Source of the DNA: Citreicoccus inhibens
Lineage (GTDB): Bacteria; Myxococcota; Myxococcia; Myxococcales; Myxococcaceae
DNA: 64,000 bases
Assembly (NCBI RefSeq): GCF_019039035.1
Contig: NZ_JAHNZT010000008.1
Location: 1 to 64,000 of the forward strand
Reading direction: 5' to 3'
The notes under the pieces were generated by a model that saw only the letters and a program-made list of their open reading frames with translations, was not told the origin of the DNA and did no database searches. Positions 32,201 through 44,200 of this stretch are shown here, piece by piece (positions within the stretch are counted from its first letter, which is position 1; each line of letters begins with the position of its first letter). The position numbers and the translations under genes are program-made.

Positions 32201-35200
32201 CCCGCGTGGCCCCGAGCGGATCCGCCCAGGCAGGCAGGAAACCATCACCCACGACACTCACCGTGCTACCGCCTCTCGGGTTGAGGAAGCGCGGAGTGGC
32301 CTCGGTCGCTCGCAGCGGGGCCGCATACAAGAACCCGCCCGAACGCCGAGCCTGCAGCCCAGACAACTCCTGCCTGACTTCCACGTCCGCCAGGCCCACT
32401 GCTCCCGGAGGCGTCATGACCTCGAGGCGAGTGGACGATGCGGCCCACACCTGCGCCGGCAACCCGCCAATCCACACCGTCGAGTCCGAGGTGAAGTGGC
32501 TGCCCAGCACCTGCACCCGCTGGCCACCCAGCACGGGGCCCACGCGAGGAACCACCTGCGAAATCACCGGTGCGGCCCCCAGGTCCGCCGCGGCGATGAA
32601 GGACACCGAGAACGGGGCGATGAGCGCGGCCCCCCCGGGCGTCTTGAGCGCCTTCGACACGGACAACCGCATCACCGCGCCCGCGGGCAACGGCTGCGAT
32701 GGCCGGAACACCATCGTGCTGCGCAGATCTCCCTCGCCGCCCACCTCCGGCGCCGGCCCCTCGACGGGCACACCATTGGCCGTCAGCGAGAAGGCCCCCG
32801 GCGCCGTGGCGGGATCGAACGCCGCTGACAGGAAGACCGTGACGGACGGCAGCGTCCTCGGGACCCGATCTCCCTCGGCCACACTGGCGCCCACCACGGA
32901 CAGTTCGGACGCATCGCCAAACTCCAAGGACCAGCCGCGAGCGCCGCGCTCGCGCATGCTCACGAGGCGGCCCCCGCCGAGCGCCACTGACCGAGCGTCA
33001 CCTCCGTCATTCCCAGCGACGTGGTAGAGCAGCTTCGGGTCGAGCAGGTCGCTGAGGTCCACGACCGCCACACCCGCGCTCCCGGCTGCCACATAGGCCA
33101 CCCGCCCGGCGAGCCGCACATCCCAGGCAAAGCCCTTCACGTCCACTGCGGCCAGGCGAACCGGCACCGTGGACGACACGTCCACCAGCACCAGTCCCTC
33201 GGCCCCCGCCGCCACCACCGCCACATCTCCCAGCATCCTCACGCGCTGCGCCGAGATGGGCTGAGCCAAGGCGCTCACGGGCACGGGCGCGCCCGACATG
33301 GACCAGACCTGCATGGCGCCCGCGCTCACGCGGAAGTCCGCGTCACGCGTCCCCGTCCCGAGCACCGCCCGGTCACCCCAAACCGCCACGGCCTGCGCTC
33401 CCGGAGGAGCCTCCACTTCATGAACCGGGAATGCCTCCACCGAGATATCAAACGAACGCAGGCCGCTGGCCGCGGCGGCCGCGAGCAAGCGGTCGCCTCG
33501 CGCATCCACGCCGAAGACGCCATGCTCTCCCGCACGCGTCACGCGGCGCAGGACGGGGGATTCGGGATGATCCACATCCACCACCGCCACCGCCCCCTGT
33601 TTCGTTCCGCCCGCCGCAGCCGATGGAATGACGAGGCCCACGTACAGCAGGTCTCCCCCCTCGGGCGGATACGCGATGGACGTTGCCTCCCCAGGGAGGG
33701 TCAGGCTCCCCAGTCGGCGGTCATCACGCTGGTCACCGTTGTCATCCACCAATCTGCCCCGCTGGTCCGGGGGAATGGGCATGCCCACCAGAGGTCCGAA
33801 GCGCCGCAGTCCCGACAGGTCGATGACCTCCAGCGCCGAGCCACCCACCGTGAAGGCCAGGTCGCCCACCACCACCGCATCCCGCAGCGGATGCCCCAGT
33901 GCAACGGCGGCGCCCGTGGGTTGATCGAATGTGAAGCCACGCACCAGCGTGCGCGTGGTTCCGTCCGGGTTGGTGACCGCCACATCCACTGGCCCGCGCA
34001 GCCCATCCGGCGTGTAGGCCTGGATAAGCCCCAACCCGAGCACGCGCACTTGGTCCGCGAGCCGACCGCCAAACTTCACCTGCACGCCACCATCTGGCGC
34101 GAAGCCCGTGCCTGCGATGAGCACCCGCGTGCCGCCGGACGTGGGCCCACGCGCTGGCGTCACCGACGCGACCGAGAGCGGATCCACGTAGAGGAATGCA
34201 CCCACGAGGTCCGCACGACTACCGCCCGGCGCGACCACCGTGAGCGTGGCGGCCCCCGCTCCACCCGCAGGCGCCTTCACGACCGCCTGGGTGCTCGACA
34301 CGAGCGACACGAGCTGCGCGGGGACATCGTTGAACCGGACCTCCATCCCCGTCCCGAAGCCCGTACCTGACAGCGTGACCAGGGTCCCTCCCGCGGACGG
34401 CCCCTGACGGGGCGTGAGCGTGGAGACGGTGACTGGCACCGCCGAGGGCTGCGTAGCAGTGGTGAACTCCGCCACGAAGGTCCCAGGCATGGGCGTCGAG
34501 TTCTTCCGGGCATGGAGCCCCTCGACGCGAATCCGGTACGTCTGGTTGACGGCCAATCCATCCCGAGGAACGAGCGTCAGCGTGGTTCCCGCCGTATCGG
34601 CTTCAACGCGCGACAAGGGCACAGGCACGCCCGCCGCCGAGCCGTTCATCTGCACCAACTTCACCGTGGACGCATCCGCATCCAGGACGGATTGGCTCAA
34701 CAGAACGTGCGGAGTGGTGCCCACGTAGACAGCGGTCTCTCCATCCGCGGGCACGCTCCCCGTGACCACGGGGAACGGCACTCCCACGACGACCAGCGCA
34801 TCGCCCGGGACCTGAGCTCCGATAGGCACAGGCACCGTCTCGGACACGGTCCCCACGACCACATCCCCATCCACCGCCACATCGGACAGCTTCGCCGCAG
34901 GGAACAGGTCCACCGCGTCGACAGCTTCGGGGCGCGTCGGATCCGACGCCATCATCACCTGGAGGAGCGCCGTGTTACCGGAAGCGCCCGCCACGCCCAA
35001 CTGGGCCCCGAGCGCGGCCGACGTGAAGCGCATGCCGGCCACCAGCGGCGTCACCGTCGAGACCTCGTGAGGACGGGTCGGCGGTGCCAGGGACAACGTG
35101 CGCAGCGCCTCCCCCACTACGGACAGACCTCGCCGGCCCGAGAGCGCGATCGCAGAACTGCCTCCACCCAGCTCGCCCACGACGGGCAGCCCCGGCATCG

Positions 35201-38200
35201 CGAGGTCGGCGACGAGCAGGCGCCGCTCACCGCCCCACAGCGCCCTCAACACCGCGTAATGGCCAGACACAGCCACGTCCTCGATGGACGGCTCGCGCTG
35301 CGAGCCCTTGAAGAGGAACTTCGTCACGCTGCCCAGCAGCACCGGGCGATCCGGCTCCATCAACGAGAACAACGTCACGCCCGAGCCTCCCGACGCCATC
35401 AGCGCCAGGTCACCCGCGAGCGCCAGGCCCGTTGCCTTGCCCACGCCCGGGACCGCCACCACCAGCGCTGGCGAGGTCGGAGTGGTCACGTCGACAACGA
35501 GCAGCGACGGGACGCCTTCGCCCACCACGTCCACATACGGCAGGCTCGCACCGTTCACCGCCACGTAGGCGCGCGAGCCCCGCACCGCGAGCGCCACCGG
35601 TTCGTAAGGAGCGGGCATCGACATGCCGCCCATCACCGAGGCCTGGCTGGGCTGTGCCACGTTCACCACCGACAGCGCGCCCTGGATGCTCGACCGCTGC
35701 AACTCCACCACGTCCTTCGCACCGGTCGCGACCGCCGCCGGCGAGAGCACGTAGGCCTTGCCGGCCGACAGCGCCACCTTCACGGGCGGCAACGGCGGGA
35801 GGCGTCCCGCGACCGGCCCTCCCTCCCCCGATACCTGGCGCCCCACCACGGACGACACCGCAAGGTCCGTGTACAGGTAGGCGCCGGGCACGACCACGCC
35901 GCGGCCGTCCGGGTTCGTCACGCGGACATCCGCTGGACCGAAGTTCCCGGACGGCATCTTCACCGTCATCAAGCCCGGAGACAGCACGCGCACGTTGGTC
36001 GCGGCGTTGCCACCTACCGTCACGGTGGCGCCTCGCTGGAACCCGCCTCCGACCAACTCGACCGTGTTGTTGCCCGCCAGGGGTCCGGTGGCCGGGGAAA
36101 CGAAGTTCACCTCGAGCACCTTCAGGAAGAGGAAGCCGCCATACAGCGACCCCTCCAGTCCATTGGGGTTCACCACCGTCACCGTGGCTGCGCCCTCGAG
36201 CTGCGCGGGAGTGCGGGCCGTCAGGCTCGTGCCATCCGCGGCCACGACCACCTCCGAGGCCTCCGCCCCAGAGAAGAGGACGCGAGCCCCAGTCGTGAAA
36301 CCCGTGCCGTGCACCGTCACGACGGTGCCGCCTTCCAGCGGACCCGACGCAGGCACTACCTCGAGAACCGACGGCAGTGCCGCACTCACCGCGCGCGTGG
36401 TGAAACGCGATCGGAAGGTCTCGCCCAGGACCAAGTGTGTGGAGGTGGCCACCTCCGGCCGCACCGTGAGGAAGTAGTCCGTGGAGACCACCAGCGGCTG
36501 CATCGGGCGCAGGCGCAGCAGCCGCCCCACGACCTCCACCCGCATGGGAACCGGGGGACCCAGCTCCGGATCTCCCGCGCGCAGTACCACCGTTTCGGGC
36601 TTGATGCTCTCAAGGTCCGGCGCCGTGGAGAACTCGACATCAATGTTCAGTTCATTCGCGGCAACCGGCACCTGACGCGCGCCGTCCAGCGGACTCACGG
36701 ACATGACGACCATCCGCTCCAACCCGTAGAGCGCCAACGACCCATCCACCGTCGTCACCGCGCCCCCAGCGGCCGGGACCACCTGGGCCACGCGAGGCAA
36801 GTTGGCGCGAACCAGCGTGTTCGCAGAGCCGTTCGGATTGACCATCGAGACGGCCATCAGCCCCTTCACGGGCTGGGCATTCGCGTCGACCAGTTGGGTG
36901 GTTCCCAGGACCAGGTTGCCCGTGGCCGCCACGGACGCCAGCCCCGTGGCCAACACGTCCTGGCGCGCCAGCGCATGCGGCAGCAGAGAGAGCAGGCGCG
37001 GCGACTCGGGCCGCGTCAGGTCCACCACCGCGAGCCGCGCCCCCGGGCCATCACAACCGACGAAGGCACGAGACCCGACCGCGGAGACGGTCAGCGCCGC
37101 GCCAGGGACGGCCACGAAGCCCCGCTGCTTCAGCCTGGGATGCCGCGGGTCGAGCACGAGCAGGCCCGCGTCGCCCGCCGCCACGAGCAGCAGCTCCCCG
37201 GCGACGAAGACGTCGCGCGCGCCACCGAGCACGGGCACCGTGAGCACTCGCTGCGGCGCCGTGGGCACGCCCACGTCCACCACCACGACCCCCGCCGAGC
37301 CATTGGCCACGTACGCGAGCCGATCCTTCACGGCCACGCCCCGCACCTCGTTGCCCGGCAGGTCCACGCTGCCGCGCAGCACGCGGGTGCTTGCGTCCAC
37401 CACCGACAAGGTCGGGGGCACGTAGGCCCCTCCCGCCTTGAGCCGCGAAGGGGACACCACCAGCGCGTACTGCCCCGCCATCGTCATCGCCGCAGGCGGC
37501 GCGTCGAGCGGCACCAGCCCCAGCGCGACCAAGGGATTGTCGCCCTGCGTCGCCTGGATAAACGCCACCGCATTTCCCGAGGGCGAACTCTGCGGACTCA
37601 CGCCAAAGCCGCCCACCGCCACGAGGCCCGCTGAATTCGCTGCCACGGGCCCGAGCGGTGCGGCCGTGTTGAACGGGCTCAACAGCTGCGACGGGCGCAG
37701 ACCGATCTCCACCTTCACGGCGCTGGATTCCGCGCGGTTCTCGGACGGGTCCACCGCCGCCGCATGCAGCGTCACCAGTGAGCCCGCCCGCCCCCCGGGC
37801 ACGAGCCAGTTCAGGGCATGCAACGGCCGGTTCGAGGGGCCCGGACGCGTCTCCGCCGTCGATCCGAGCTTCGTGCCATCCACCCAGAACTCAACGAAGT
37901 CGACCCCCGCGTTGTCACGCGCCGCCGCGGACAAGGTAACGGTTTCACCTTCCGTCACGAGGTCATAGGCGGGCGGATCCACCATCTCCACTTCGGGAGG
38001 CACGGTGTCTCGCACGGTGCCCACCGTCACGGGCACGGACACGGTCTCCTGCCCCGCGGTGTCCACCGCCACGGCGGTGAGCGTGAAGGTCCGGTTGCCA
38101 CTGCCCACCGGCGCGATGAACTCACCGACATACACATTGGGCGCGCCAGGGATGCCCGCGGGTGTCTCGGCGGTCGCCACGCGCTTTCCGTCCACCAGGA

Positions 38201-41200
38201 AGATGACCTGCCGGATGCCCCCATCGGCGTCCGTGGCCTCGACCTGCATGCGCACCGGGCGCCCATCGAAGACGTTCGTGCCGGGCAGAGGCTTCTTGAT
38301 GGCCACCACGGGACGGGCGTCCGGAACCACCTGGACCTGGAGCGGCGCGGAGCGCGTCTCCTGCCCCGACAGGTCCACCGCGCGAGCGCGCACCGTCAGC
38401 GTCGTACCGACGAGCGACGCGGGCGCCTCGTAGTCAAAGTCGTAGGGCAACACGTAGCGCCGAGCCACCTCGGGCAGGGAGTCCCCCGTCCCCACATCCA
38501 AGGACACCGAGGCCACGCCCACGCTGTCCTCGGCCGTCACCGAGAACCGGCGCTTCAGCCCCGCGACCACCTGCGTGGGACCATGGAGGGCCACCGTCGG
38601 CGGTTCGTCCTTCACCACTTTCACCGAGACCTGCTGCTGCGACTTCAACTGCGAGCTGTCGGTGGCCTCGGCGATGAACGTCAGGGTGCTGCCCCGAGCC
38701 CCCATGGGCACTCGGTACGAGAAGCGATACGGCGCGACCGGCATGGTGGCGAGCGGCTCAGCACTCCCCGCCAGACGGAACACCACGCTGGCCACACTCA
38801 CGTTGTCCTCGGCCTTCGCCTCGATCTCCAGGCGCATGCCCTCGACGATCTCCGAGCCCGCCGCCGGCGCCAGGAACGCTACGGTGGGCGGCTCGGTATC
38901 AGCGTGGACTGGCACCGTCACGACGGGAGCCAGGGACTCCTGGCCCAGCGTGTCCCGAGCCCGCGCGCGCAACGTGAGCGTCCGACCCGCGGACCCATAC
39001 GGCACCGGCACGCGGAAGGAGAACGGACGCGTGGTGCCCGTGTAGCGCAGCGTTCCACCCACGCCACCCTCGACGAGGACCTCCACCCACGAGATGTCAA
39101 CATCGTCCTGGGCTGCGACCACCACGGCGAAGTCGCGGCCTTCCGTCAGCGTGTCCCCCGCGTGTGGCTGCGCCAATGCCACGGTGGGCGCCTTGTCCGC
39201 CACGACTGGCACGCGCACGAGCTGGCTGTTTACCCGATGGGGGAACGAGTCCACCGCGGATGCCTGGAGCGTCATCTCCGTCGCGCCCCGCGGAACAGGC
39301 ACCTGGAACGCGAACGGCGGACGCCGGAGCACCAGCGGCGTCACGGAGCCATTCACCGACAGCTCGACCGAGTGGATGCCCACATCATCCTCGGCGGACA
39401 CGACCACCGTCGCGGTGCTGCCCTCGACCACCGAGCGACCATCCGGCGGCGCGATGATGGCGACCGCCGGCTCGCGGTCCCGCACCACGTTCACCTGCTG
39501 AATGAACCGCAAGCTCCACTTCTGGCTCAAGTCCCGTGCCCGAGCGGCCACGAAGTACGGCGCGCTCTGAGCGCCCGCCCCGGCCAGCGTCGCGAGCGTG
39601 GGCGCCGTCACCGCGTAGCTCACGGGAGGGGCGTACACGTCGAACGGCGACGAGGGCAGCGCGTTCTCGGGTGGGAAGCCTCCCGCCACGTACACGACCT
39701 GGAGCGCGGCTTCGCTCGGTCCCGCGAGGATTTCCACACGATCCACGAAGACGTTGTCCCAGGCAGACACCTCCACCTGGAAGGGCGTCTTCTCAACCAC
39801 GCTCTGGCTGGGCAACGGCTGCAAGAGGGAGACGACGGGCGCGCTCGTGTCGGCCACCACCACGACGACCTGCTCCTCGGAAGACGCATGGCCCTCCAGG
39901 TCTGTCGCCACCGCGCGCAGCGTGAGCGACGTCTGGGTCCGGTTCGGGTCCAACGCCACGAATCCGGGCGGCAAGCGCACCCGACCGCCATAGAGCTTCA
40001 GGCGGGACACGTCCTGGAATGGTGCGTTCAATCGGAGGACCGCCGCCCGCACGTCCGGATCCAACGGAACGGGCAAGTCGTTCTCCACATGGTCGGCCAG
40101 CACGGGGATGGCCTGCGCGTTTGCCTCGAGGACCTCCAGCACGGGCTGCCCGTTGATGAACCACTGCACGCTGCGCACGCGCGTGTCATCGCCTGCGACA
40201 GCCTGAAGGAAGAGCTGGATGCTTCCCTCGGAGAGCGTCGCATTCGGCGCGGGCGTGGCAATGGCCACCGCGGGCGCGCTGGCGCGGCGTCCCTCCACTA
40301 CGAGCCGGGCCTGCCCCTTCTTCCCTTGGGTGTCCGTCACAGTGACAAGCAGCACGGAGGGCTCACCGTCACGGCCGACGGGTGGACTGAACCCAACGCG
40401 CCGAGAGGCCAGCCGGACCGAGGGCGATACCACCTCGCTCAGCACCACGGCATCCCGGAACCGCACTTCGACCGAGGCCACGCCCACGTCATCCAGGGCA
40501 TCGAAGGCCAGGTTCGCCACGGTGCCCTGCAGCAGTCGGACGAAGCCGCTCGCCAACTCGGGCGCCGTGACGCTCTCCACGTCGGAGGCCAAGGAGTTCC
40601 AGCGGACCGACGGCCCTGCGTCCGGGCGCACATCCACGAACGTGGAGGCAGACACCGAAGCATTGCCAGCGCGATCACGCGCCACCACAGACAGCGCCAC
40701 GGGCGCACCGTTTGCCGGACGGCGCAGCACCAGCGACGTGCTGACGCTGGAACCTGGACGCGTGAAGGACTCGACCGTCAGGCCGTCCACCCGCAGGTCC
40801 GCCGACTCAACCTCGACGTTGTCCTGGAACGACAGGGACACCGCCACCGGCGAGCCCTCGACGACCGCGCTCCCATTGGCCGGATCCGTCACCATCACCG
40901 AGGGGACCTGGGTGTCTGGCTGCACGCGCAGGGGAATCGCCGCCATCGCGCGCTTGCTCGCGGTGTCACGTGTGAACGCGCTCAGCACCGCAGCACGCGG
41001 CGCCCAGCCCATCGGCGGACGCAGTCGCGCTTGTGGCTGAATGGTGCGACCAGGGGTCACTGAATGAGAGTCCAGCAGGCCCAGCGCGACCCACTCGCCC
41101 CCTGCCACCACTCGTGCCTGGACACCCAGGGCATCGAACACGAGCCCCGTGCGGGACACCACGATGGGCTCACCCGCCGTGGACTCGGGAAGCAGCTCCA

Positions 41201-44200
41201 CATCAACTTCATCGACTTGGACATCCGTCGCCGGGAAACCGAGATCCACCTCGTACAGCGGGGCCCGGAGCACCACCTCGCCCCGTCCCAGGGGATACGC
41301 CGCGAGGAAGTCGCGCACGGACGCGGAGGTCTCGGCTCCCGCGCGAATGCGGTAGCGATAGGCGACCCGCGCTCGCGCTCCCTTCCCCGTCGGGGACGGC
41401 GCCACTCGCAGCTTGACGCGGCCCGGGGCATTCCCCAGGTCGACCGAGGTCGGGGGAACGATCCGCAGCGCCCCTGCATCCACCGACGCCCGGAACGTCT
41501 GGGCCTGCCCGAAGCTCCACGTCACTTGAGACGCAGTGCCTTCCGGCAGGGCATTGGGGACCGAGACCTCCACTGCATCCGGCGTCTCCGTAGAAAGCCG
41601 CGCGGCCGAGGTGGAGAGCACGACGAAGCCAGACTCCAAACCCACGTCGTCCTTCAGTTCCACCTGGATCTGCTCGCGACGCTCCTCGGTGATGGCTGTA
41701 CCTGACTGGGGACGGATGACCGCGACCGAGGGGGCCGCATCCGCCACGAGCACGCGCGTCAGGCTCGCCTCGGTGACCTTGAGGGTCGAGTCCACGGCCC
41801 GCGCGGAGAATGTCAGCACCCGCGTTCCCGCACCTTGCGTTGGCAGCAAAACCGGAACCGTCACGGCGACACTCGCGCCCGGCGAGTAGGCCGGGAGGTG
41901 AAGTGGCTCCCCGTCCAAGCTCGCCTCCAACGCGCGGACTTCACCGTCATCACTCGCGGCCACGGTGAGGTTCACGGTGGTCCCCGCCACGCACACGCGC
42001 TCGTCCGGCCCTCCAGCCAACGACAACGTCAGGCGCGGAGCCTCCTTGTCGAGCAGGGGCTTCACGACGAAGTCCACCGCCGAGGTCTCCGTGACGTTCC
42101 CTGCGGGGTCGAACGCACGGGCCACCAGGGTGTGCTTTCCCTCCGCTATCGCCCCGAGGGAAACGGTGCCCGCGAAACTCCCCACATACTCTCGGCGGGT
42201 CAGGATGCTGCCCGGCCCCAGCGGATCCGGAACGCGGGTCTCCTCGAAGCGCTCCTCCGCGACCCTCAGCGGATCCGAGCCATCCGTTTGCTGCCGCACG
42301 ACCCCGTCCACGAGCACCGCGACGCGGGACACCCGGACGTCGTCACGCACTTCCACGCGCGCACCCAGTGAGCCGTTCAGCACCACCTCCAACGGGGTTT
42401 CTCGAGAAGGCAGCGGCGACACCAGCAGCGCGGTCGGTGGCTGCAGATCGCGAGTCACTTGGAGCGCGACCATCGCCGGCTCCGAGTTCTGCCCCCCGGT
42501 GTCGCGCGCTACGACCCCCACCGTCTCCGGCTGGCCCAAATGGGTGATGGGCGCACGAACCGTCACCACCTGAGGCGTGCGCACATCTCGCGCAGGCCCC
42601 GTAGCAGGCAGGGTTCCCTGGAGGATGTCGCCAGACACCCCCACCCACCCGATGACGCCATCGTCGTCCGCGAGCATCACAGCCACCGGCACGTCCTCGC
42701 CCTCGCGGTAGGGACTGCCCGGCGGAGGGGAGAGCACGGTCACGGTGGGCGGTTGGTCTCGCACGGCGAGGACCGCGATCCTCCGCTCGGCCGTCTGGCC
42801 ATGGGTGTCGGAGGCCACGGCTCGCAGCTCCAGACTCTGAGGCTCCGTCTGAGTCGGGGGCTGCGCGGGGATGGGCACCTGGAAGGTGAAGACCTGATAG
42901 AGGCCATCCCGCACGCCCTCTTGCAGCCGGGCCACGCGCTGCGCCCCCAGGTACAATTCCGCCCAGGCCACCGCCACATCGTCCGAAGCCACCACCTCGA
43001 CGCTCAGCGTCCGGCCCGCGAACACCCGGGCACCCTCGGCTGGCGCTCGGAACCCCACGAGCGGTGCCTGCGTATCCTCGACAATCTCCACCGAGACCTG
43101 GGACTCAGCCGTCGCGTCCGCGCTGTCCGTGGCCACCGCCTTCAGCACCACGCCGCGGGCCGGCCCGGAGATGGGCACCTCGAAGCGGTATGGAGGAACC
43201 GCCCGCGTGGCCACGGAGGTAGCGCCCAGGAAGAGCTCCACCTTCTTGACCGCCACGTCGTCCGAGGCATCCACCACGACCTCGAGCTTGCTGCCCACCG
43301 TGACGTGCTGACCGGAAGTGGGGCGGCGCAGTGAGACCTCGGGAGGCGAGTCACCCAACGCGTGGATCAACACCTCAGGCGAGAACCCCACGTTGCCCGA
43401 GACGTCATACGCACGCGCCCGCAGGCGGTGGTCCGCCCGACTCTGGAGCAAGGAAGGCGCCACGATGGCATGGGTGACGAAGCTGCCCGGAACCCCAGCG
43501 TTCTTGGGGGGTGCGGTGTCCGTGAAGACGACCGCGTCGTCGACGAGCAGCTCCACCTTGCTCACCTCGACGTCGTCGAGCCCCGCCACGCTCACCAAGA
43601 GTTCTTCGGTCCGCACCACCTTCGCCCCCTGGGAGGGCGTGACGAGCGCCAGCGACGGTGGCTGCACATCCGGCGTGGAGAAGATCGTGACGGACTGGCG
43701 GGTCTCCTGGCCCGCGCTGTCTCGGGCCACCGCGTCGATGACGAACGTCTGCCCCGCCGATGTGGGAGGCAGCAGATAGCTCACGGCATAGGGCGCCGCG
43801 CTCGACAAGCCCACGGGCGCACCATTCACGAACCAGCTCACCTGGACGGGCTGCTGCGAATCATCCAGGGTCGCAGCGAGCAAGGACACATGCGAGCCAG
43901 CCAGGACGCTGCCCTGATGCGTAGGGCTCAGGATGCTCAACTGCGGCGGTGAATCCGCCTTCACCACCGCGTTGAACGCCACACGACGCTCATTGCCTCC
44001 CACGTCGATGGCCTGGACCTCGATCTTCACGCGCTTGCCCAGGCTGGTCGCGGGCGGCGTCCACGTGAACGCGAAGTCCTCCGAGCCCGCGGGCGAACTC
44101 CCCAGCGAGCCCTTCGACAGCCGGGTGCCCGCCACCACGGCCCCATCCACCCACAAGCGAACATCCACACCAAAGGCGAGCGCGTCATCCCCCAGCGAGC

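Noticed and set aside
34512-41063. Very long plus-strand open frames (1,040 and 1,081 aa) opposite the giant gene
   Set aside because: They are Arg/His/Pro-rich mirror frames caused by the extreme third-position GC of the minus-strand gene. No domains or ribosome sites are seen.
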